Positions 46,897 through 57,093 of a DNA stretch of 64,000 nucleotides are shown here, in pieces (the first letter of the stretch is position 1; each line of letters starts with the position of its first letter). Where the stretch lies: NCBI GenBank assembly GCA_023230485.1, contig JALNXG010000001.1:116694-180693 (forward strand). The letters run 5' to 3'. The stretch comes from Melioribacteraceae bacterium. Its GTDB lineage: Bacteria; Bacteroidota; Ignavibacteria; Ignavibacteriales; Melioribacteraceae. The notes below the pieces were generated by a model. It searched no databases and was not told where the DNA came from. It saw only the letters and a list, made by a program, of their open reading frames with translations. The position numbers and the translations under genes were made by a program.

Positions 46897-48281
46897 TTTT
46901 ATTCGGATTCTTTTTATTATATGGCTGTGCAAATCAATTACCTCCCGGCGGTGGCGAGATAGATAAAATTCCTCCTGTTATTAGCGAAACCTATCCGTTA
47001 GATGGCACTACTAATTACAATGATGAATATATTGAGCTGACATTTTCTGAATATGTCGATAAAAGAACAGTTCAGGAATCATTATTTTTTGCTCCTTCGA
47101 TTGGCAATGATTCGGAATTTTCTTGGAGTGGTACCACAGTAAGAGTCTATTTTAATACGGAACTAAAAGAGAATACTACTTATACTGTAAGTATTGGATC
47201 GGACGTTAAAGACCTCCGTAATTCAAATAAAATGGCAAGTCCATTTAGTATTGTATTTTCTACTGGCGATATAATATCAAAAGGCAAAATAACCGGCACC
47301 GTCTTTTCTAATGATACTGAAGATGTGTTTGTATTCGCTTATAAGATAATGGATGAAATCCCGGGTATAGATTCAGTAAAACCGGATTATATTTCACAAG
47401 TAGGTACCAATGGGAAGTATTTGTTTGCAGGGTTATCAGAAGGCAAATATTTAGTTTTATCAATTATTGATAAAATCAGAAATCAGGTTTTTGATAAAGA
47501 TGAAGACCTGTATAACCTTTCTTGGAAACCTGTTGAATTGGAAAACGATTCTGTAGAGATTAATAATGTCGATTTCATTTTGATGAAAGAAAAAACAGTA
47601 GTTAAAGAAATTGTTGATTCATCCAAGATTGCAGAGAAAGATACAATTGCACCGTCAATAAAATCGTTTACAACAAAATATGAAAGCAACAAAATCGATT
47701 TTGATTCCCCGCAATTCACATTAGATTTTTCTGAAAAAGTAATTAGCGATTCCTTAAATAGTTTTATTCATATCAGTGACTTAAAAAAGAATAATTATCC
47801 TTATACAATAACCACTGCTGATTCGATAAAATATGAGGTGAGTTTTGCCAAGATAAAACCGAAGACTGAATTTATAATTAAAGTTAATTTAAATCCAATC
47901 ATGGATTTATCAAGAAATAAAAAAGATACAGTAATTACAAAAACAATTTCAACTATGAATGATATTGATTTTGTTACGATTGCGGGTAATGTGGAAAACG
48001 ATGAAAGCAACAAACATCCAATCAAAATAAAATTAACAGACACAAAATCGAAAACGGAAATAAACTCTGTAAATTTAGAGGAAAATAAATTTAAGCTGAC
48101 AAAAGTTTTACCAGGAAAATATTTCTTATATGCTTTTATTGATGCGGATTCGAATTCGGTTTATACAAATGGGAAGCTATCCCCACTTGTATATTCCGAA
48201 AAATTTATTTTATATCCTGATACATTAAAAATAAAATCGAGATGGTCTTTAGAAGACCTCAAAATAAAATTACCTAAATAG
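46875..48281 (+). CDS. Lipoprotein with N-terminal Ig-like (Big_5) domain
   Basis: 468 residues. Signal peptide with lipobox LYGC (Cys at about residue 18), so probably a lipoprotein. Residues 33-125 form a Big_5 Ig-like domain: IPPVISETYPLDGTTNYNDEYIELTFSEYV ... FSTGDI. A second copy of the pattern, APSIKSFTTKYESNKIDFDSPQFTLDFSEKV, starts near residue 260. The stretch between and the C-terminus are beta-rich. Function unknown; envelope role inferred. The start lies within the end of mltG; convergent with the cyclodeaminase gene, one base apart. Confidence 0.85.
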   Translation: MAKKFKIVLFGFFLLYGCANQLPPGGGEIDKIPPVISETYPLDGTTNYNDEYIELTFSEYVDKRTVQESLFFAPSIGNDSEFSWSGTTVRVYFNTELKENTTYTVSIGSDVKDLRNSNKMASPFSIVFSTGDIISKGKITGTVFSNDTEDVFVFAYKIMDEIPGIDSVKPDYISQVGTNGKYLFAGLSEGKYLVLSIIDKIRNQVFDKDEDLYNLSWKPVELENDSVEINNVDFILMKEKTVVKEIVDSSKIAEKDTIAPSIKSFTTKYESNKIDFDSPQFTLDFSEKVISDSLNSFIHISDLKKNNYPYTITTADSIKYEVSFAKIKPKTEFIIKVNLNPIMDLSRNKKDTVITKTISTMNDIDFVTIAGNVENDESNKHPIKIKLTDTKSKTEINSVNLEENKFKLTKVLPGKYFLYAFIDADSNSVYTNGKLSPLVYSEKFILYPDTLKIKSRWSLEDLKIKLPK

Positions 48282-48282
48282 A

Positions 48283-48915
48283 TTAATTCTTTTTTATAGA
48301 TGAAAGAATTGCTCTGTATTTCAATTCCACTTGATTAGATATTTCATTTACAAAAAGTTCATTTTGTTTAATGATTTCATAAGCAATAGTTTGATTTGCT
48401 AATGAAGAACAATTTATTACTACATTCAAATAAGCACCCTTAGAAGCAGTATCAGCTAATAATAAAGCCACTCCTACATCAGAAATCGAATTAGTATTCC
48501 CACGATCAGAAATCTCAATTAAGAACGGAACCAACTCATAACATTTTTTAATAACATTTGCCGGAACTATCGCGGCTCCAACTGTAGCATCTTGAATTTG
48601 TTTATCTCTTTCTAATTTATCTATATCAGTTTCTTTTGGTAATTTGAATGCAGTCATCACTTTATCAAATGCTTCATTATCTTCTTTAGCAAGGGTTAAA
48701 AAGTCGTCAGTAAAAGTTTTTAAGTTAGCCGCTAAGTTTATCATATCGCTTTCTACATTAACATATTTTTTTTTGCCAATCGTAAGATTGCAAACCATAG
48801 TTCCAAGTGCTGAAGAAAGCGCACCACAAAATGCAGCTACATTCCCTCCACCCGGAGTAGGTGAATTTGATGAAAGACTCTCTATGTAATTCTTTATTGT
48901 TTTATTAGTATCCAT
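48283..48915 (-). CDS. Formimidoyltetrahydrofolate cyclodeaminase-type protein (FTCD C-terminal domain)
   Basis: 210 residues, mostly helical. SPTPGGGNVAAFCGALSSALGTMVCNLTIGKK is the cyclodeaminase/methenyl-THF cyclohydrolase signature; the LLADTASKGAYLNVVINCSSLAN segment is in the second half. It would convert 5-formimino-THF to 5,10-methenyl-THF and ammonia. In animals it is fused to the formiminotransferase; here it is a separate gene nine bases downstream of it. Confidence 0.9.
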   Translation of the reverse strand: MDTNKTIKNYIESLSSNSPTPGGGNVAAFCGALSSALGTMVCNLTIGKKKYVNVESDMINLAANLKTFTDDFLTLAKEDNEAFDKVMTAFKLPKETDIDKLERDKQIQDATVGAAIVPANVIKKCYELVPFLIEISDRGNTNSISDVGVALLLADTASKGAYLNVVINCSSLANQTIAYEIIKQNELFVNEISNQVELKYRAILSSIKKN

Positions 48916-48924
48916 TATTTTCTC

Positions 48925-49941
48925 CTATATCATATATTCAATTATTTTTTCTTCCGGTACGAATTTATTAAGGAAACTTAGCCCAAGATTTTCGATTGCG
49001 GAATCTAACAATTCTTTTTCATTATTAGTTTTATTCTTTGTGTAAAATCTTCCTGCTTCTAATATTGCATCTAAAGGTACTAAACCTACAATCTCACTTC
49101 CTTTTACATTTACTCCTAATCGAGAAGCTTCTTTTTTAACTTCCTCAAAGGCAACATGAATAGGTGTTACATAATAATTTTTTAGGTTCATTGATACTTG
49201 TGTCATAGCGAATTTTTCGAGACTAACACCCATACCTTGAACTGATTTTAATTTGCCGGGTATTCTTACTGTTTCACCATTTTCTTTTACAATCTTGCCT
49301 GATTCATCACGTTTTGGATATCCGCTTTCTCGAACAATTTCTCCAATCTCTTTAGCATATTTAACTTCATTGGAATCGATATTAACGTTGAATGCAACTA
49401 AAAAGAATCGTGATCCTGTAACAATTGCCCCTAATTTTGGATTAAACTTTGCTTCACCAAAATCGGGATACCAATCCGGGTTTTTTAATTTTTCTTCTAA
49501 GCCTTCATATTCTCCTTGCCGAATATTAGAAAGTAATCTTCTCTTCGGCATTGAAGCGGCATCTTCATAAAGATAAACAGGGACATTTAATTTTTTCGCT
49601 ATTATTTCGCCAAATTTTTTAGATATTGCAACGCATTCTTCAGTAGTGCTGTTTTTAACCGGAATAAATGGAACAACATCAATTGCTCCTAATCTTGGGT
49701 GCTCTCCCTTATGTTCCCGCATATCAATAGCTTCGGCAGCGGCAGTACAAACATTAACTGCTCCATTTAATATCCCTTCTTCATTTCCCGCTAGAGTAAC
49801 TACCATTCTATTATAATCAGCATCCGGTTCTAAACTTAATAATTTTACACCCTTTGTTTCAGATATAGAATCTTTTATTAGTTGAAAGGTTTTTTCATTT
49901 TTACCTTCACTAAAATTTGGGACACATTCAATTATTTTCAT
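48925..49941 (-). CDS. Glutamate formimidoyltransferase
   Basis: 338 residues. ECVPNFSEGKNEKTFQLI at the N-terminus, HPRLGAIDVVPFIPVKNSTTEECVAISKKFGE, VPVYLYEDAASMPKRRLLSNIRQGEYEGL and MGVSLEKFAMTQVSMNLKNY are diagnostic of the transferase half of FTCD. It moves the formimino group from formiminoglutamate to tetrahydrofolate in histidine breakdown. Directly follows hutI with no gap and precedes the cyclodeaminase gene. Confidence 0.94.
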   Translation of the reverse strand: MKIIECVPNFSEGKNEKTFQLIKDSISETKGVKLLSLEPDADYNRMVVTLAGNEEGILNGAVNVCTAAAEAIDMREHKGEHPRLGAIDVVPFIPVKNSTTEECVAISKKFGEIIAKKLNVPVYLYEDAASMPKRRLLSNIRQGEYEGLEEKLKNPDWYPDFGEAKFNPKLGAIVTGSRFFLVAFNVNIDSNEVKYAKEIGEIVRESGYPKRDESGKIVKENGETVRIPGKLKSVQGMGVSLEKFAMTQVSMNLKNYYVTPIHVAFEEVKKEASRLGVNVKGSEIVGLVPLDAILEAGRFYTKNKTNNEKELLDSAIENLGLSFLNKFVPEEKIIEYMI

Positions 49942-51195
49942 CTATTCACCTTGTTTTGAGTAAACTATGTTACCTTTTTTGATTGTCATTACATTTAAGT
50001 TGGTTCCAATATTATAAATAATATCATTATAGTCTTGAATATTCATAATAGCAAAATCAGCATTTTTACCTATTTCAATACTTCCTATTCTTTCACTTCG
50101 ATTTAATGCAACAGCGGAATTAATTGTATATGAAGAAATAATTTCTTCAAATGTCATTTTCATCTTCAATGCAGCTAATCCCATCACCAAACTAATATTG
50201 GAAATATTGGATGAGCCTGGATTATAGTCAGTGGCTAGAGCTACAATAACATTATTATCAATTAATTTTCTAGCAGGAGCAAAATCATAATCAAGGAAGA
50301 ATGAAACTCCTGGTAGAAGAACTGCCGCAGTTTGGCTATCAGCTAACTTATCAAAATCAGATTCTTTAATTACCTCTAAATGGTCTATGCTTGTGGCATT
50401 GAATTTAAGCGCTGCATCAAGTCCACCCACGTTATGGAATTGTTCTGTATGCAGTTTTAATTTCAATCCTTGTTCAGCTGCAGAACTAAATATTCTTTCT
50501 ACATCTTCGGAGGTGAATGCTGTTTCTTCGCAGAAGACATCGCAAAATTCCGCAAGTTTATTTTTAGCAATAAATGGAATTAATTCTGTACATAAAATTT
50601 GCAGATATTTTTTATGGTCATTCTTATATTCAGGAGGATAAGTATGAGCACCTAGGAATGTTGGTACAATTTCAATTTTTGATTTTGATTTTAGAGAATT
50701 AATTACTTGTAATAACTTAATTTCATCATAGTAGCTTAACCCATAACCACTTTTAATTTCTAATGTAGTAACTCCTTGCTCAATAAAACGATTAATCTTA
50801 GGGAGAGAATCATTCAGAAGTTCTTCATGGGACGCACCTCTTACTTTTTGAACTGTGGATAGTATCCCACCGCCACTAATTGCTATCTCTTCATAAGAAG
50901 CACCTCTAAGTTTTAATTTAAATTCATTTGCTCGTGAACCTAGAAATGTTAGATGAGTATGGCATTCAACTAAACCGGGCATTACAACTTTATCCTTAAT
51001 ATCAATTTTTTCAGTTGAAGAATATTTACTCAATTTGGAATTTGGAATAAAGTCTGATATTATCCCATTGTCAATTAGTATTGAATGATCTGAAATGACA
51101 TCTAAATTATTGAGTTCTTTAGCTCCACGTTTATAGTTCTTCTTATTCGTATTAACTGTAACTATCTGCGAAGCATTTATAAGTAATGTTTTCAT
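49942..51195 (-). CDS. hutI: Imidazolonepropionase
   Basis: 417 residues. Amidohydrolase fold: VMPGLVECHTHLTFLGSRANEF (metal His-x-His), GGGILSTVQKVRGAS, TTLEIKSGYGLSYYDEIKLL, LHTEQFHNVGG and ATDYNPGSSNI. It hydrolyses imidazolonepropionate to formiminoglutamate, the substrate of the next gene. ATG 51195 is opposite glgA, which diverges from it; a 117-base region lies between. hutH and hutU are not in the window. Confidence 0.96.
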   Translation of the reverse strand: MKTLLINASQIVTVNTNKKNYKRGAKELNNLDVISDHSILIDNGIISDFIPNSKLSKYSSTEKIDIKDKVVMPGLVECHTHLTFLGSRANEFKLKLRGASYEEIAISGGGILSTVQKVRGASHEELLNDSLPKINRFIEQGVTTLEIKSGYGLSYYDEIKLLQVINSLKSKSKIEIVPTFLGAHTYPPEYKNDHKKYLQILCTELIPFIAKNKLAEFCDVFCEETAFTSEDVERIFSSAAEQGLKLKLHTEQFHNVGGLDAALKFNATSIDHLEVIKESDFDKLADSQTAAVLLPGVSFFLDYDFAPARKLIDNNVIVALATDYNPGSSNISNISLVMGLAALKMKMTFEEIISSYTINSAVALNRSERIGSIEIGKNADFAIMNIQDYNDIIYNIGTNLNVMTIKKGNIVYSKQGE

Positions 51196-51312
51196 TTTTG
51201 ATTAGTATTCTAAAGAAAAAGTAAGTTATGATGCCAACTCTTAATATGCTAATATTTTTGTCATTTTGCCAATATTTTATTAAATTTGAAGTCTAATTTT
51301 TAAGGATTTCCA

Positions 51313-52806
51313 ATGCCCGCAGGAAAAAAATTAAAAATCCTATTTGTGACCTCAGAAGTTGTCCCGTTCATAAAAACAGGTGGATTGGCAGATGTATCAT
51401 CTGCGTTGCCTCAAATATTGCAAGAACTAGGCCATCAAGTAAGGATTGTAGTTCCCAAATATGGTGCAATAGACGAAAGAAAATATAAAATACATGAAGT
51501 GGTTCGTCTTAAAGACTTAACCACAGAAATTGATAAAAAAGAGGTTGTTTTTTCCCTTCGCTCTTCATTCCTTATAGGACAAAAAACTAGAGTTCAAATC
51601 TATTTCCTTGATAATAATGATTATTATGGAAGCCGACATAGTCTTTATTCTGATCCTATGACTGGAGAAGAATATGCCGATAATGATGAGCGATTCATTC
51701 TTTTAGCAAGATCAATATTTGATCTAATTCAAAAACTTGGTTGGATACCAGACATTATTCATTGTAACGATTGGCAATGTGGATTAATCCCTGTCTACCT
51801 TAAAACAATGTATAACGATGATCCGATGTTCGAAAACATCAAGACAGTCTTTACAGTTCACAATTTAGCTGCGCAAGGCGTTTTCCCAAAAAGTTCATTT
51901 ATTAAAACCGGTTTACCTAAAAACTTAGAAAAAGAATCAGGTGTGTTACAAAAAGGAAAGATGAATTTTCTTAAAGGTGGTTTGTTATTTTCTGATGCAA
52001 TTAATACAGTAAGCGAAACTTATGCTAAAGAAATAAGTGAAGATAAAACTTTAGGTTTAGGACTTTTTGATACACTTTCTAAAAGAAAAAAGGATTTATA
52101 TGGAATAATAAACGGTATAGATGATTCAATTTGGAACCCTGAAACGGATTCTAAGATAACTAAAAAGTATTCCATGAAAAATCTGGAACATAAAATTGAT
52201 AACAAAAAGGCTTTAGCTGATAATTTTAATTTAGAATACAAAAAAGAAGTTCCAATAATAGGTCTAATTAGCCGATTAGTTGATAATAAAGGATTCGATT
52301 TACTAAAGAACGCTGTACCAGATTTATTAAAACTTGATGCACAGTTTGTAATATTAGGTACAGGTGATAAAAAGTATCATAAGTTTTTAGAAACATTATC
52401 ATCGAAGAATCCAAATAAGTTTTCATGTTATCTTGGTTTTGATGATGAACTTGCTCATTTGATCGAAGCAGGTTCAGACATGTTTTTAATGCCTTCATTA
52501 TATGAACCGTGCGGATTAAATCAAATGTATAGCTTAATGTATGGAACAGTACCAATTGTAAGAAAAACCGGAGGTCTAGCAGATACCGTAATTCCTTATA
52601 ATTCGAAAAATGAAGAAGGGAACGGATTTGTTTTTGAAAAGTATAATGCAAAAGAAATGGTTGCCGAGATAAAAAATGCAGTTAAAGTTTATTCAAGCGA
52701 CCAGAAGACTTGGCAGAAGATTATGAAGAACGGAATGAAATCTAATTTTTCATGGTTAAACTCTGCTAAAAATTATGTTGACCTCTATCGGAAACTTACA
52801 GACTAA
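51313..52806 (+). CDS. glgA: Glycogen synthase
   Basis: 497 residues. GT5 glycogen/starch synthase: KILFVTSEVVPFIKTGGLADVSSALPQIL (ADP-glucose-binding KTGGLADV) at the N-terminus, DIIHCNDWQCGLIPVYLK, TVHNLAAQGVFPK, then the GT-B second half with IGLISRLVDNKGFDLL and a PSLYEPCGLNQMYSLMYGTVPIVRKTGGLADTV glucose-binding loop. It extends alpha-1,4-glucan from ADP-glucose. AAGGA ribosome site at normal spacing. The GH13-like enzyme at the window's start and the ROK kinase fit glycogen or glucan turnover. Confidence 0.97.
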   Translation: MPAGKKLKILFVTSEVVPFIKTGGLADVSSALPQILQELGHQVRIVVPKYGAIDERKYKIHEVVRLKDLTTEIDKKEVVFSLRSSFLIGQKTRVQIYFLDNNDYYGSRHSLYSDPMTGEEYADNDERFILLARSIFDLIQKLGWIPDIIHCNDWQCGLIPVYLKTMYNDDPMFENIKTVFTVHNLAAQGVFPKSSFIKTGLPKNLEKESGVLQKGKMNFLKGGLLFSDAINTVSETYAKEISEDKTLGLGLFDTLSKRKKDLYGIINGIDDSIWNPETDSKITKKYSMKNLEHKIDNKKALADNFNLEYKKEVPIIGLISRLVDNKGFDLLKNAVPDLLKLDAQFVILGTGDKKYHKFLETLSSKNPNKFSCYLGFDDELAHLIEAGSDMFLMPSLYEPCGLNQMYSLMYGTVPIVRKTGGLADTVIPYNSKNEEGNGFVFEKYNAKEMVAEIKNAVKVYSSDQKTWQKIMKNGMKSNFSWLNSAKNYVDLYRKLTD

Positions 52807-52809
52807 TTA

Positions 52810-53385
52810 ATGCAAAACAAAGCTATATTTTTGGACAGAGACGGAACTCTAAATTATGATCCGGGCTATATCTCCGATCCGGAGGTAATAAAATTATTAC
52901 CTGGTGTAGTTGAAGGATTAAAATACCTCCAAGTTGAATTGCATTTCAAATTAATAGTAGTTTCAAATCAAGCCGGCATTTCCCGCGGGCTTCTTACTCA
53001 TGAGCAGGTCGATAAAGTAAATGAAAGAATTAGTGATTTATTAATCTCTGATCAAATTCGGATTGAGAAATTTTATTATTGTCCTTCCCATCCCGAGTTT
53101 AGCACCGAAGATGAATGTAAATGCAGAAAGCCATCACCAAAGATGATATTAGATGCTGCTGATGAGTTAAATATTGATCTATCCAAATCATATTTAATAG
53201 GAGATAGGGCATCGGATATTGAATCGGGTTTGAACGCAGGCGTTTATTCCATCTTATTAGCGTCAGATATTTTAAAAGAACAAATTTCTATCTTGCAAAA
53301 TCACCAAAAATCTGCCAATTTTGTAGCCGATGATTTTAAGAATGCTGTTTCTAAAATTGCAGAAAGAACGAAAAAGGAGATATAG
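52810..53385 (+). CDS. gmhB: HAD-IIIA phosphatase, GmhB-like
   Basis: 191 residues. HAD motif I AIFLDRDGTLN (residues 5-15), VVSNQAGISRG, zinc-binding YYCPSHPEFSTEDECKCRKP, and LIGDRASDIESGLNAG motif IV. This set is typical of D-glycero-beta-D-manno-heptose-1,7-bisphosphate 7-phosphatase (LPS inner-core heptose) and of histidinol-phosphatase relatives; the zinc loop favours GmhB. Three bases after glgA. Confidence 0.85.
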   Translation: MQNKAIFLDRDGTLNYDPGYISDPEVIKLLPGVVEGLKYLQVELHFKLIVVSNQAGISRGLLTHEQVDKVNERISDLLISDQIRIEKFYYCPSHPEFSTEDECKCRKPSPKMILDAADELNIDLSKSYLIGDRASDIESGLNAGVYSILLASDILKEQISILQNHQKSANFVADDFKNAVSKIAERTKKEI

Positions 53386-54558
53386 TTGCATAAAAAAATT
53401 TTATTATTGTTCATTGTCGGTCTATTGACTTTTGGTTGTAGCGATGATCCATCTTCAGTTGGGGCTAATCTTATCTCTGATGGAGATAAAGTAGCTTTTG
53501 ATGTTTTAGATTCAGGTGAAGATCAAGTTAAACAAACTTCCAATTATTATTACACACCTCAGGCATTTGGAAGCACAAGTAAAGTTATGGTCGGTGCTAC
53601 CGATGAATTTACTGCTTATATGCTTCTCAAGTTTGATATTTATCTTGAGGACTCTGTCATTGCGCTTATTAAAAATAATGGAGCAACAGTTAATAAGTCT
53701 TGGATCAATTTTTATCCTAAATACACTGCTGGGAATCAAAATTTAAAAATCGCATTGACTGCACATGAAATTGAAAAAAGCTGGGCTCTAGAATTTGATC
53801 TTGATAGTCTTAATACACTCCCTTATAAAAGCGAGAATGTAATTTCTAATCTTACTGATTCAGATACATTACTTACATGCAACTTATCGCTAGATTTAAC
53901 CAAACAGTGGATCGACGGAGTAGTTAATGCGGATGATTCAAAGAACAATGGAGTTATTTTTGTACCACAAGGTAAAACTAAAATATATGGATTTAATGCG
54001 ATCTCATTATTTGCTGCATCTAATCCCACTATGTATAACATTGAGATTGAAAGACCAGGAAAATGGAAAGATACTTTGCAGATTACTCCATATCTAGATA
54101 ACCATGTTATAAAAGGAAGCAAACCAAATTTAGATGATAGATTAATTGTTCAATCTGGCTATATTGTTAAAGGTAAATTGTTTTTTGATTTATCATCATT
54201 ACCAAAACCATCGATAATTAATAAAGCTATAATAGAGCTATCGCTTGATTCTTTGATGACTAAAGATGGGACACCATCATCAGATTCATTAGTTATTTAT
54301 TCAATGAAAGATTCAAGTACAAATGCATTGACTTCAGATAGTGTATATAATTTATTATTAACAAAATCCGGGACAAAATATACCGGAGATATAACTTGGT
54401 TGATTCAAAAAATAATTGAAGGAAGTGAATATCAAGGTTTTAGATTAGATTTATTCGATGATTCAGTCGCAGCTTCTAGGATTGTTTTTTATGGTAGTAA
54501 ATATCAAGATAGCGCAAAGCGTCCAAGAATTAAAATAACTTATACGAGAAAACAATAA
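53386..54558 (+). CDS. DUF4270-type lipoprotein
   Basis: 390 residues from TTG 53386, directly after gmhB, with an AAGGAG ribosome site before it, which supports the TTG start. Signal peptide and lipobox (LLLFIVGLLTFGC, Cys near residue 18). Beta-rich throughout; ends in a RPRIKITYTRKQ strand like the DNRLRE/DUF4270 proteins. DUF4270 genes commonly lie next to glgA in Bacteroidota, as I recall, and their role is not known. Overlaps the next gene by one base. Confidence 0.78.
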   Translation: MHKKILLLFIVGLLTFGCSDDPSSVGANLISDGDKVAFDVLDSGEDQVKQTSNYYYTPQAFGSTSKVMVGATDEFTAYMLLKFDIYLEDSVIALIKNNGATVNKSWINFYPKYTAGNQNLKIALTAHEIEKSWALEFDLDSLNTLPYKSENVISNLTDSDTLLTCNLSLDLTKQWIDGVVNADDSKNNGVIFVPQGKTKIYGFNAISLFAASNPTMYNIEIERPGKWKDTLQITPYLDNHVIKGSKPNLDDRLIVQSGYIVKGKLFFDLSSLPKPSIINKAIIELSLDSLMTKDGTPSSDSLVIYSMKDSSTNALTSDSVYNLLLTKSGTKYTGDITWLIQKIIEGSEYQGFRLDLFDDSVAASRIVFYGSKYQDSAKRPRIKITYTRKQ

Positions 54559-55796
54559 TGAAAAAATTATATATAATATTACTTGTAATAAGTTTTAGTG
54601 TGAATGCTTTTGCTCAAGGCTCTGTTTATAGTAAGTTTGGTCTAGGTGAAGTTCGCTCGAATATGTTTGCTCGTTCATTAGGCTTAGGTTCGCAAGGAAT
54701 AGGATTTTATGATAATGATTATTTATCAGTTGTAAATCCGGCATCATTGTTTAAAATTAGACTTGCTCGTTTCGAGTCGGGTGCACAAGTAAATTCATAT
54801 TCAATTAAAGATGATAATAATAGTTCATTTTATAGCGGCACAAAATTTTCCGGCATGCAGCTTGCTTTCCCGGTTGAGAAAGATTTGGGAATTGTGATTA
54901 GTGCAGGATTAGTTCCTTACACAGATATCAATTTTGAAATATCAACAATTGATAATACACCTATAATCGATCCACACACGATTGATTTTAAAGGTAACGG
55001 TGGTTTATCGAGATTATTTATTGCATCGTCATATAAATTACCATTTGATTTTATTATCGGTGCTTCATTTGATTACTTTGTTGGTAGAAGTGAATATTCT
55101 ACTGAAATAAAATTTGATACAAAATCCACATTTCATGATGCATCTTTTAGGAAAGATTATTCTTATGAAGGAATCGGCGGAACATTTGGGTTATTAACAA
55201 GTGATTTATCTCACATATTTGGTACTGATGTTATCTCAGATTTTAGGATTGGTGCAGTATTCGGGACAGGTTCTAGTTTAAGAACAGATACTGTTAGTAA
55301 CACCGATTCACAGTTAGGATTAATGGCAGGTGCAGAAGGGGTTACATACACGGAATTACCAATAAAATATGGGTTAGGATTCTCTTTTAAAATATATAAA
55401 GATTATTCGATTTTGTTCGATTATATGCAAGAGAACTGGTCAGACTATAAATATAATGATAGAAATGTTTCAGAACTAAAGAACTCATCAAGCTTCAGCA
55501 CGGGGTTTGAATATAAAAATGCTGCTCCATCTGCCGGTTCATTTTGGGAACAGGCTATGTATCGTGGTGGTCTAAGTTATGAAACCACTAACTTAGAATT
55601 AAACGGAGAAGCAATTGATCAGTTTTCTCTTTTTGCTGGTGCTTCATTACCATTGGGATTAGATAGTTATATTGACCTTGGTCTTCAATATGGAATGAGA
55701 GGCACAACAAATAATAAATTATTAAGTGAGAATTTTTTAAGATTTTCTGTATCTTTGACCTTGGGCGAATTATGGTTCTTAAGGCAGGACAGATAA
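54558..55796 (+). CDS. Outer-membrane beta-barrel protein
   Basis: 412 residues. Signal peptide (YIILLVISFSVNAFAQ), then GSVYSKFGLGEVRSNMFARSLGLGSQGIGF. The rest consists of alternating beta strands with a repeated aromatic-Gly end pattern, and it finishes with LRFSVSLTLGELWFLRQDR. The features resemble PorV/FadL-type barrels of Bacteroidota, but the family is not firm. Coupled by a one-base overlap to the DUF4270 gene, which suggests a joint envelope role. Confidence 0.75.
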   Translation: MKKLYIILLVISFSVNAFAQGSVYSKFGLGEVRSNMFARSLGLGSQGIGFYDNDYLSVVNPASLFKIRLARFESGAQVNSYSIKDDNNSSFYSGTKFSGMQLAFPVEKDLGIVISAGLVPYTDINFEISTIDNTPIIDPHTIDFKGNGGLSRLFIASSYKLPFDFIIGASFDYFVGRSEYSTEIKFDTKSTFHDASFRKDYSYEGIGGTFGLLTSDLSHIFGTDVISDFRIGAVFGTGSSLRTDTVSNTDSQLGLMAGAEGVTYTELPIKYGLGFSFKIYKDYSILFDYMQENWSDYKYNDRNVSELKNSSSFSTGFEYKNAAPSAGSFWEQAMYRGGLSYETTNLELNGEAIDQFSLFAGASLPLGLDSYIDLGLQYGMRGTTNNKLLSENFLRFSVSLTLGELWFLRQDR

Positions 55797-55822
55797 ACAC
55801 TAACATATAAGGAATTATTAAA

Positions 55823-57079
55823 TTGAAAAAGGCAGTCATCTTCTCGTATTTAATAGCAACTTTGTTTTTCTTAGCTTTCAAAGTAGAGATACTAGCTCAG
55901 GAAAAAAGTACAAATTTAATGGCAGATTTTAGTTTATTTTATGAATACAATAAAAATAATGATGCTAAGTCAGCTATACCATACGGTTGGAAAGTAATTA
56001 ATACTGATCCAACGGATTTCCTCAAATATAAAATTTTCCAGAAAATGGAAGACATGTATTGGTTCGAACATGATAGCACAGATATTGATGATGCTGCAAA
56101 ACTAATTGTTGCAGATACAACATTACATTTATATGAAATAGCGATTAAATATGAACCTGAGAAAATCGGCTATTATTTAGCTAAGAAAGCATATATATTA
56201 GAAATGTGGAAGAAGGAAGCTGCCCCTATTGTTATCGAAGCATATGAAAAAGCAATGGAAATAGATTCAAATTTGCCCAACTATTATAAAGATAGATTAG
56301 GAATTATTTATGCAGCAAATGCCGCTGAAGACAATGATTATAAATTAAAAGCATTAGACTTATATTCCAAATTATCCGAAGTCGAACCTGAAAATCCAAC
56401 ATGGGTTGCAAAAATTGAGAATCTTGCTTCCGATATAAATGAACTTGTTGATATTACAAAGAAGTCATGGGATTTGGATCACGATAATTTAGAGAAAGCT
56501 TGGAAATATGCTTCTATCTCTATTAAAGCGCAAGAATTAGAAAAAGCAAAAGAACCATTAGAATTTTTGACTTCAAAAGCTCCAGAAGTAATAAATTATT
56601 GGAAGCAATTAGCAAGTGTTTATGAAAAATTAGATATGAACGACAAAGCATTAAATGCATATAAAACCCTTATCTCTCTACAACCGGATAATAGGGATAA
56701 CTATGTAAATGTTGCAGTGATCTATAAGCGTCAAGAACAACTTTCAGTTGCACGAGGATTCCTCCAGAAAGCTTCGAACGTAAGTCCTGATTGGGATTAT
56801 CCATATATTATTGAGGGTCAGTTATATGAGCAGGCAGCAAGATCATGCGAATTTGATTTTATGGCTAAATGCGTTTATTTATTAGCAGTAAATACATATA
56901 GAAGAGCAGCAGGAATGGGTGGTCAATTTGCCAGTACTGGATCTGATAGAGTAAAAGCTTTATCTAACTCTACTCCTACTAAAGAAGATTATTTCTTTAG
57001 GAAACTTAATAGCGGCGATACAATTAAAATTGAAGGTAGCTGCTATTCGTGGATTGGAAAAACCGTTCAAGTACCTTAA
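55823..57079 (+). CDS. Exported tetratricopeptide-repeat protein
   Basis: 418 residues from TTG 55823, with an AAGGA site before it. Signal peptide (residues 3-24), then helical pairs with a 34-residue rhythm: for example [30 protein letters not shown] and [32 protein letters not shown], both typical TPR helices. It ends in a cysteine-containing WIGKTVQVP segment. TPR domains bind partner proteins; no enzymatic domain is seen. Located 26 bases after the barrel protein gene, so possibly part of the same envelope group. Confidence 0.82.
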   Translation: MKKAVIFSYLIATLFFLAFKVEILAQEKSTNLMADFSLFYEYNKNNDAKSAIPYGWKVINTDPTDFLKYKIFQKMEDMYWFEHDSTDIDDAAKLIVADTTLHLYEIAIKYEPEKIGYYLAKKAYILEMWKKEAAPIVIEAYEKAMEIDSNLPNYYKDRLGIIYAANAAEDNDYKLKALDLYSKLSEVEPENPTWVAKIENLASDINELVDITKKSWDLDHDNLEKAWKYASISIKAQELEKAKEPLEFLTSKAPEVINYWKQLASVYEKLDMNDKALNAYKTLISLQPDNRDNYVNVAVIYKRQEQLSVARGFLQKASNVSPDWDYPYIIEGQLYEQAARSCEFDFMAKCVYLLAVNTYRRAAGMGGQFASTGSDRVKALSNSTPTKEDYFFRKLNSGDTIKIEGSCYSWIGKTVQVP

Positions 57080-57093
57080 GAAAGAGGAAATTG

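Noticed and set aside
48644..48889. 81-codon plus-strand ORF opposite the cyclodeaminase gene
   Set aside because: It is antisense to a well-supported gene and has no independent signals.
57049..57093. Longer N-terminus for glyA from ATG 57049
   Set aside because: It falls inside the TPR gene and lacks similarity to serine hydroxymethyltransferase; ATG 57094 has the ribosome site.
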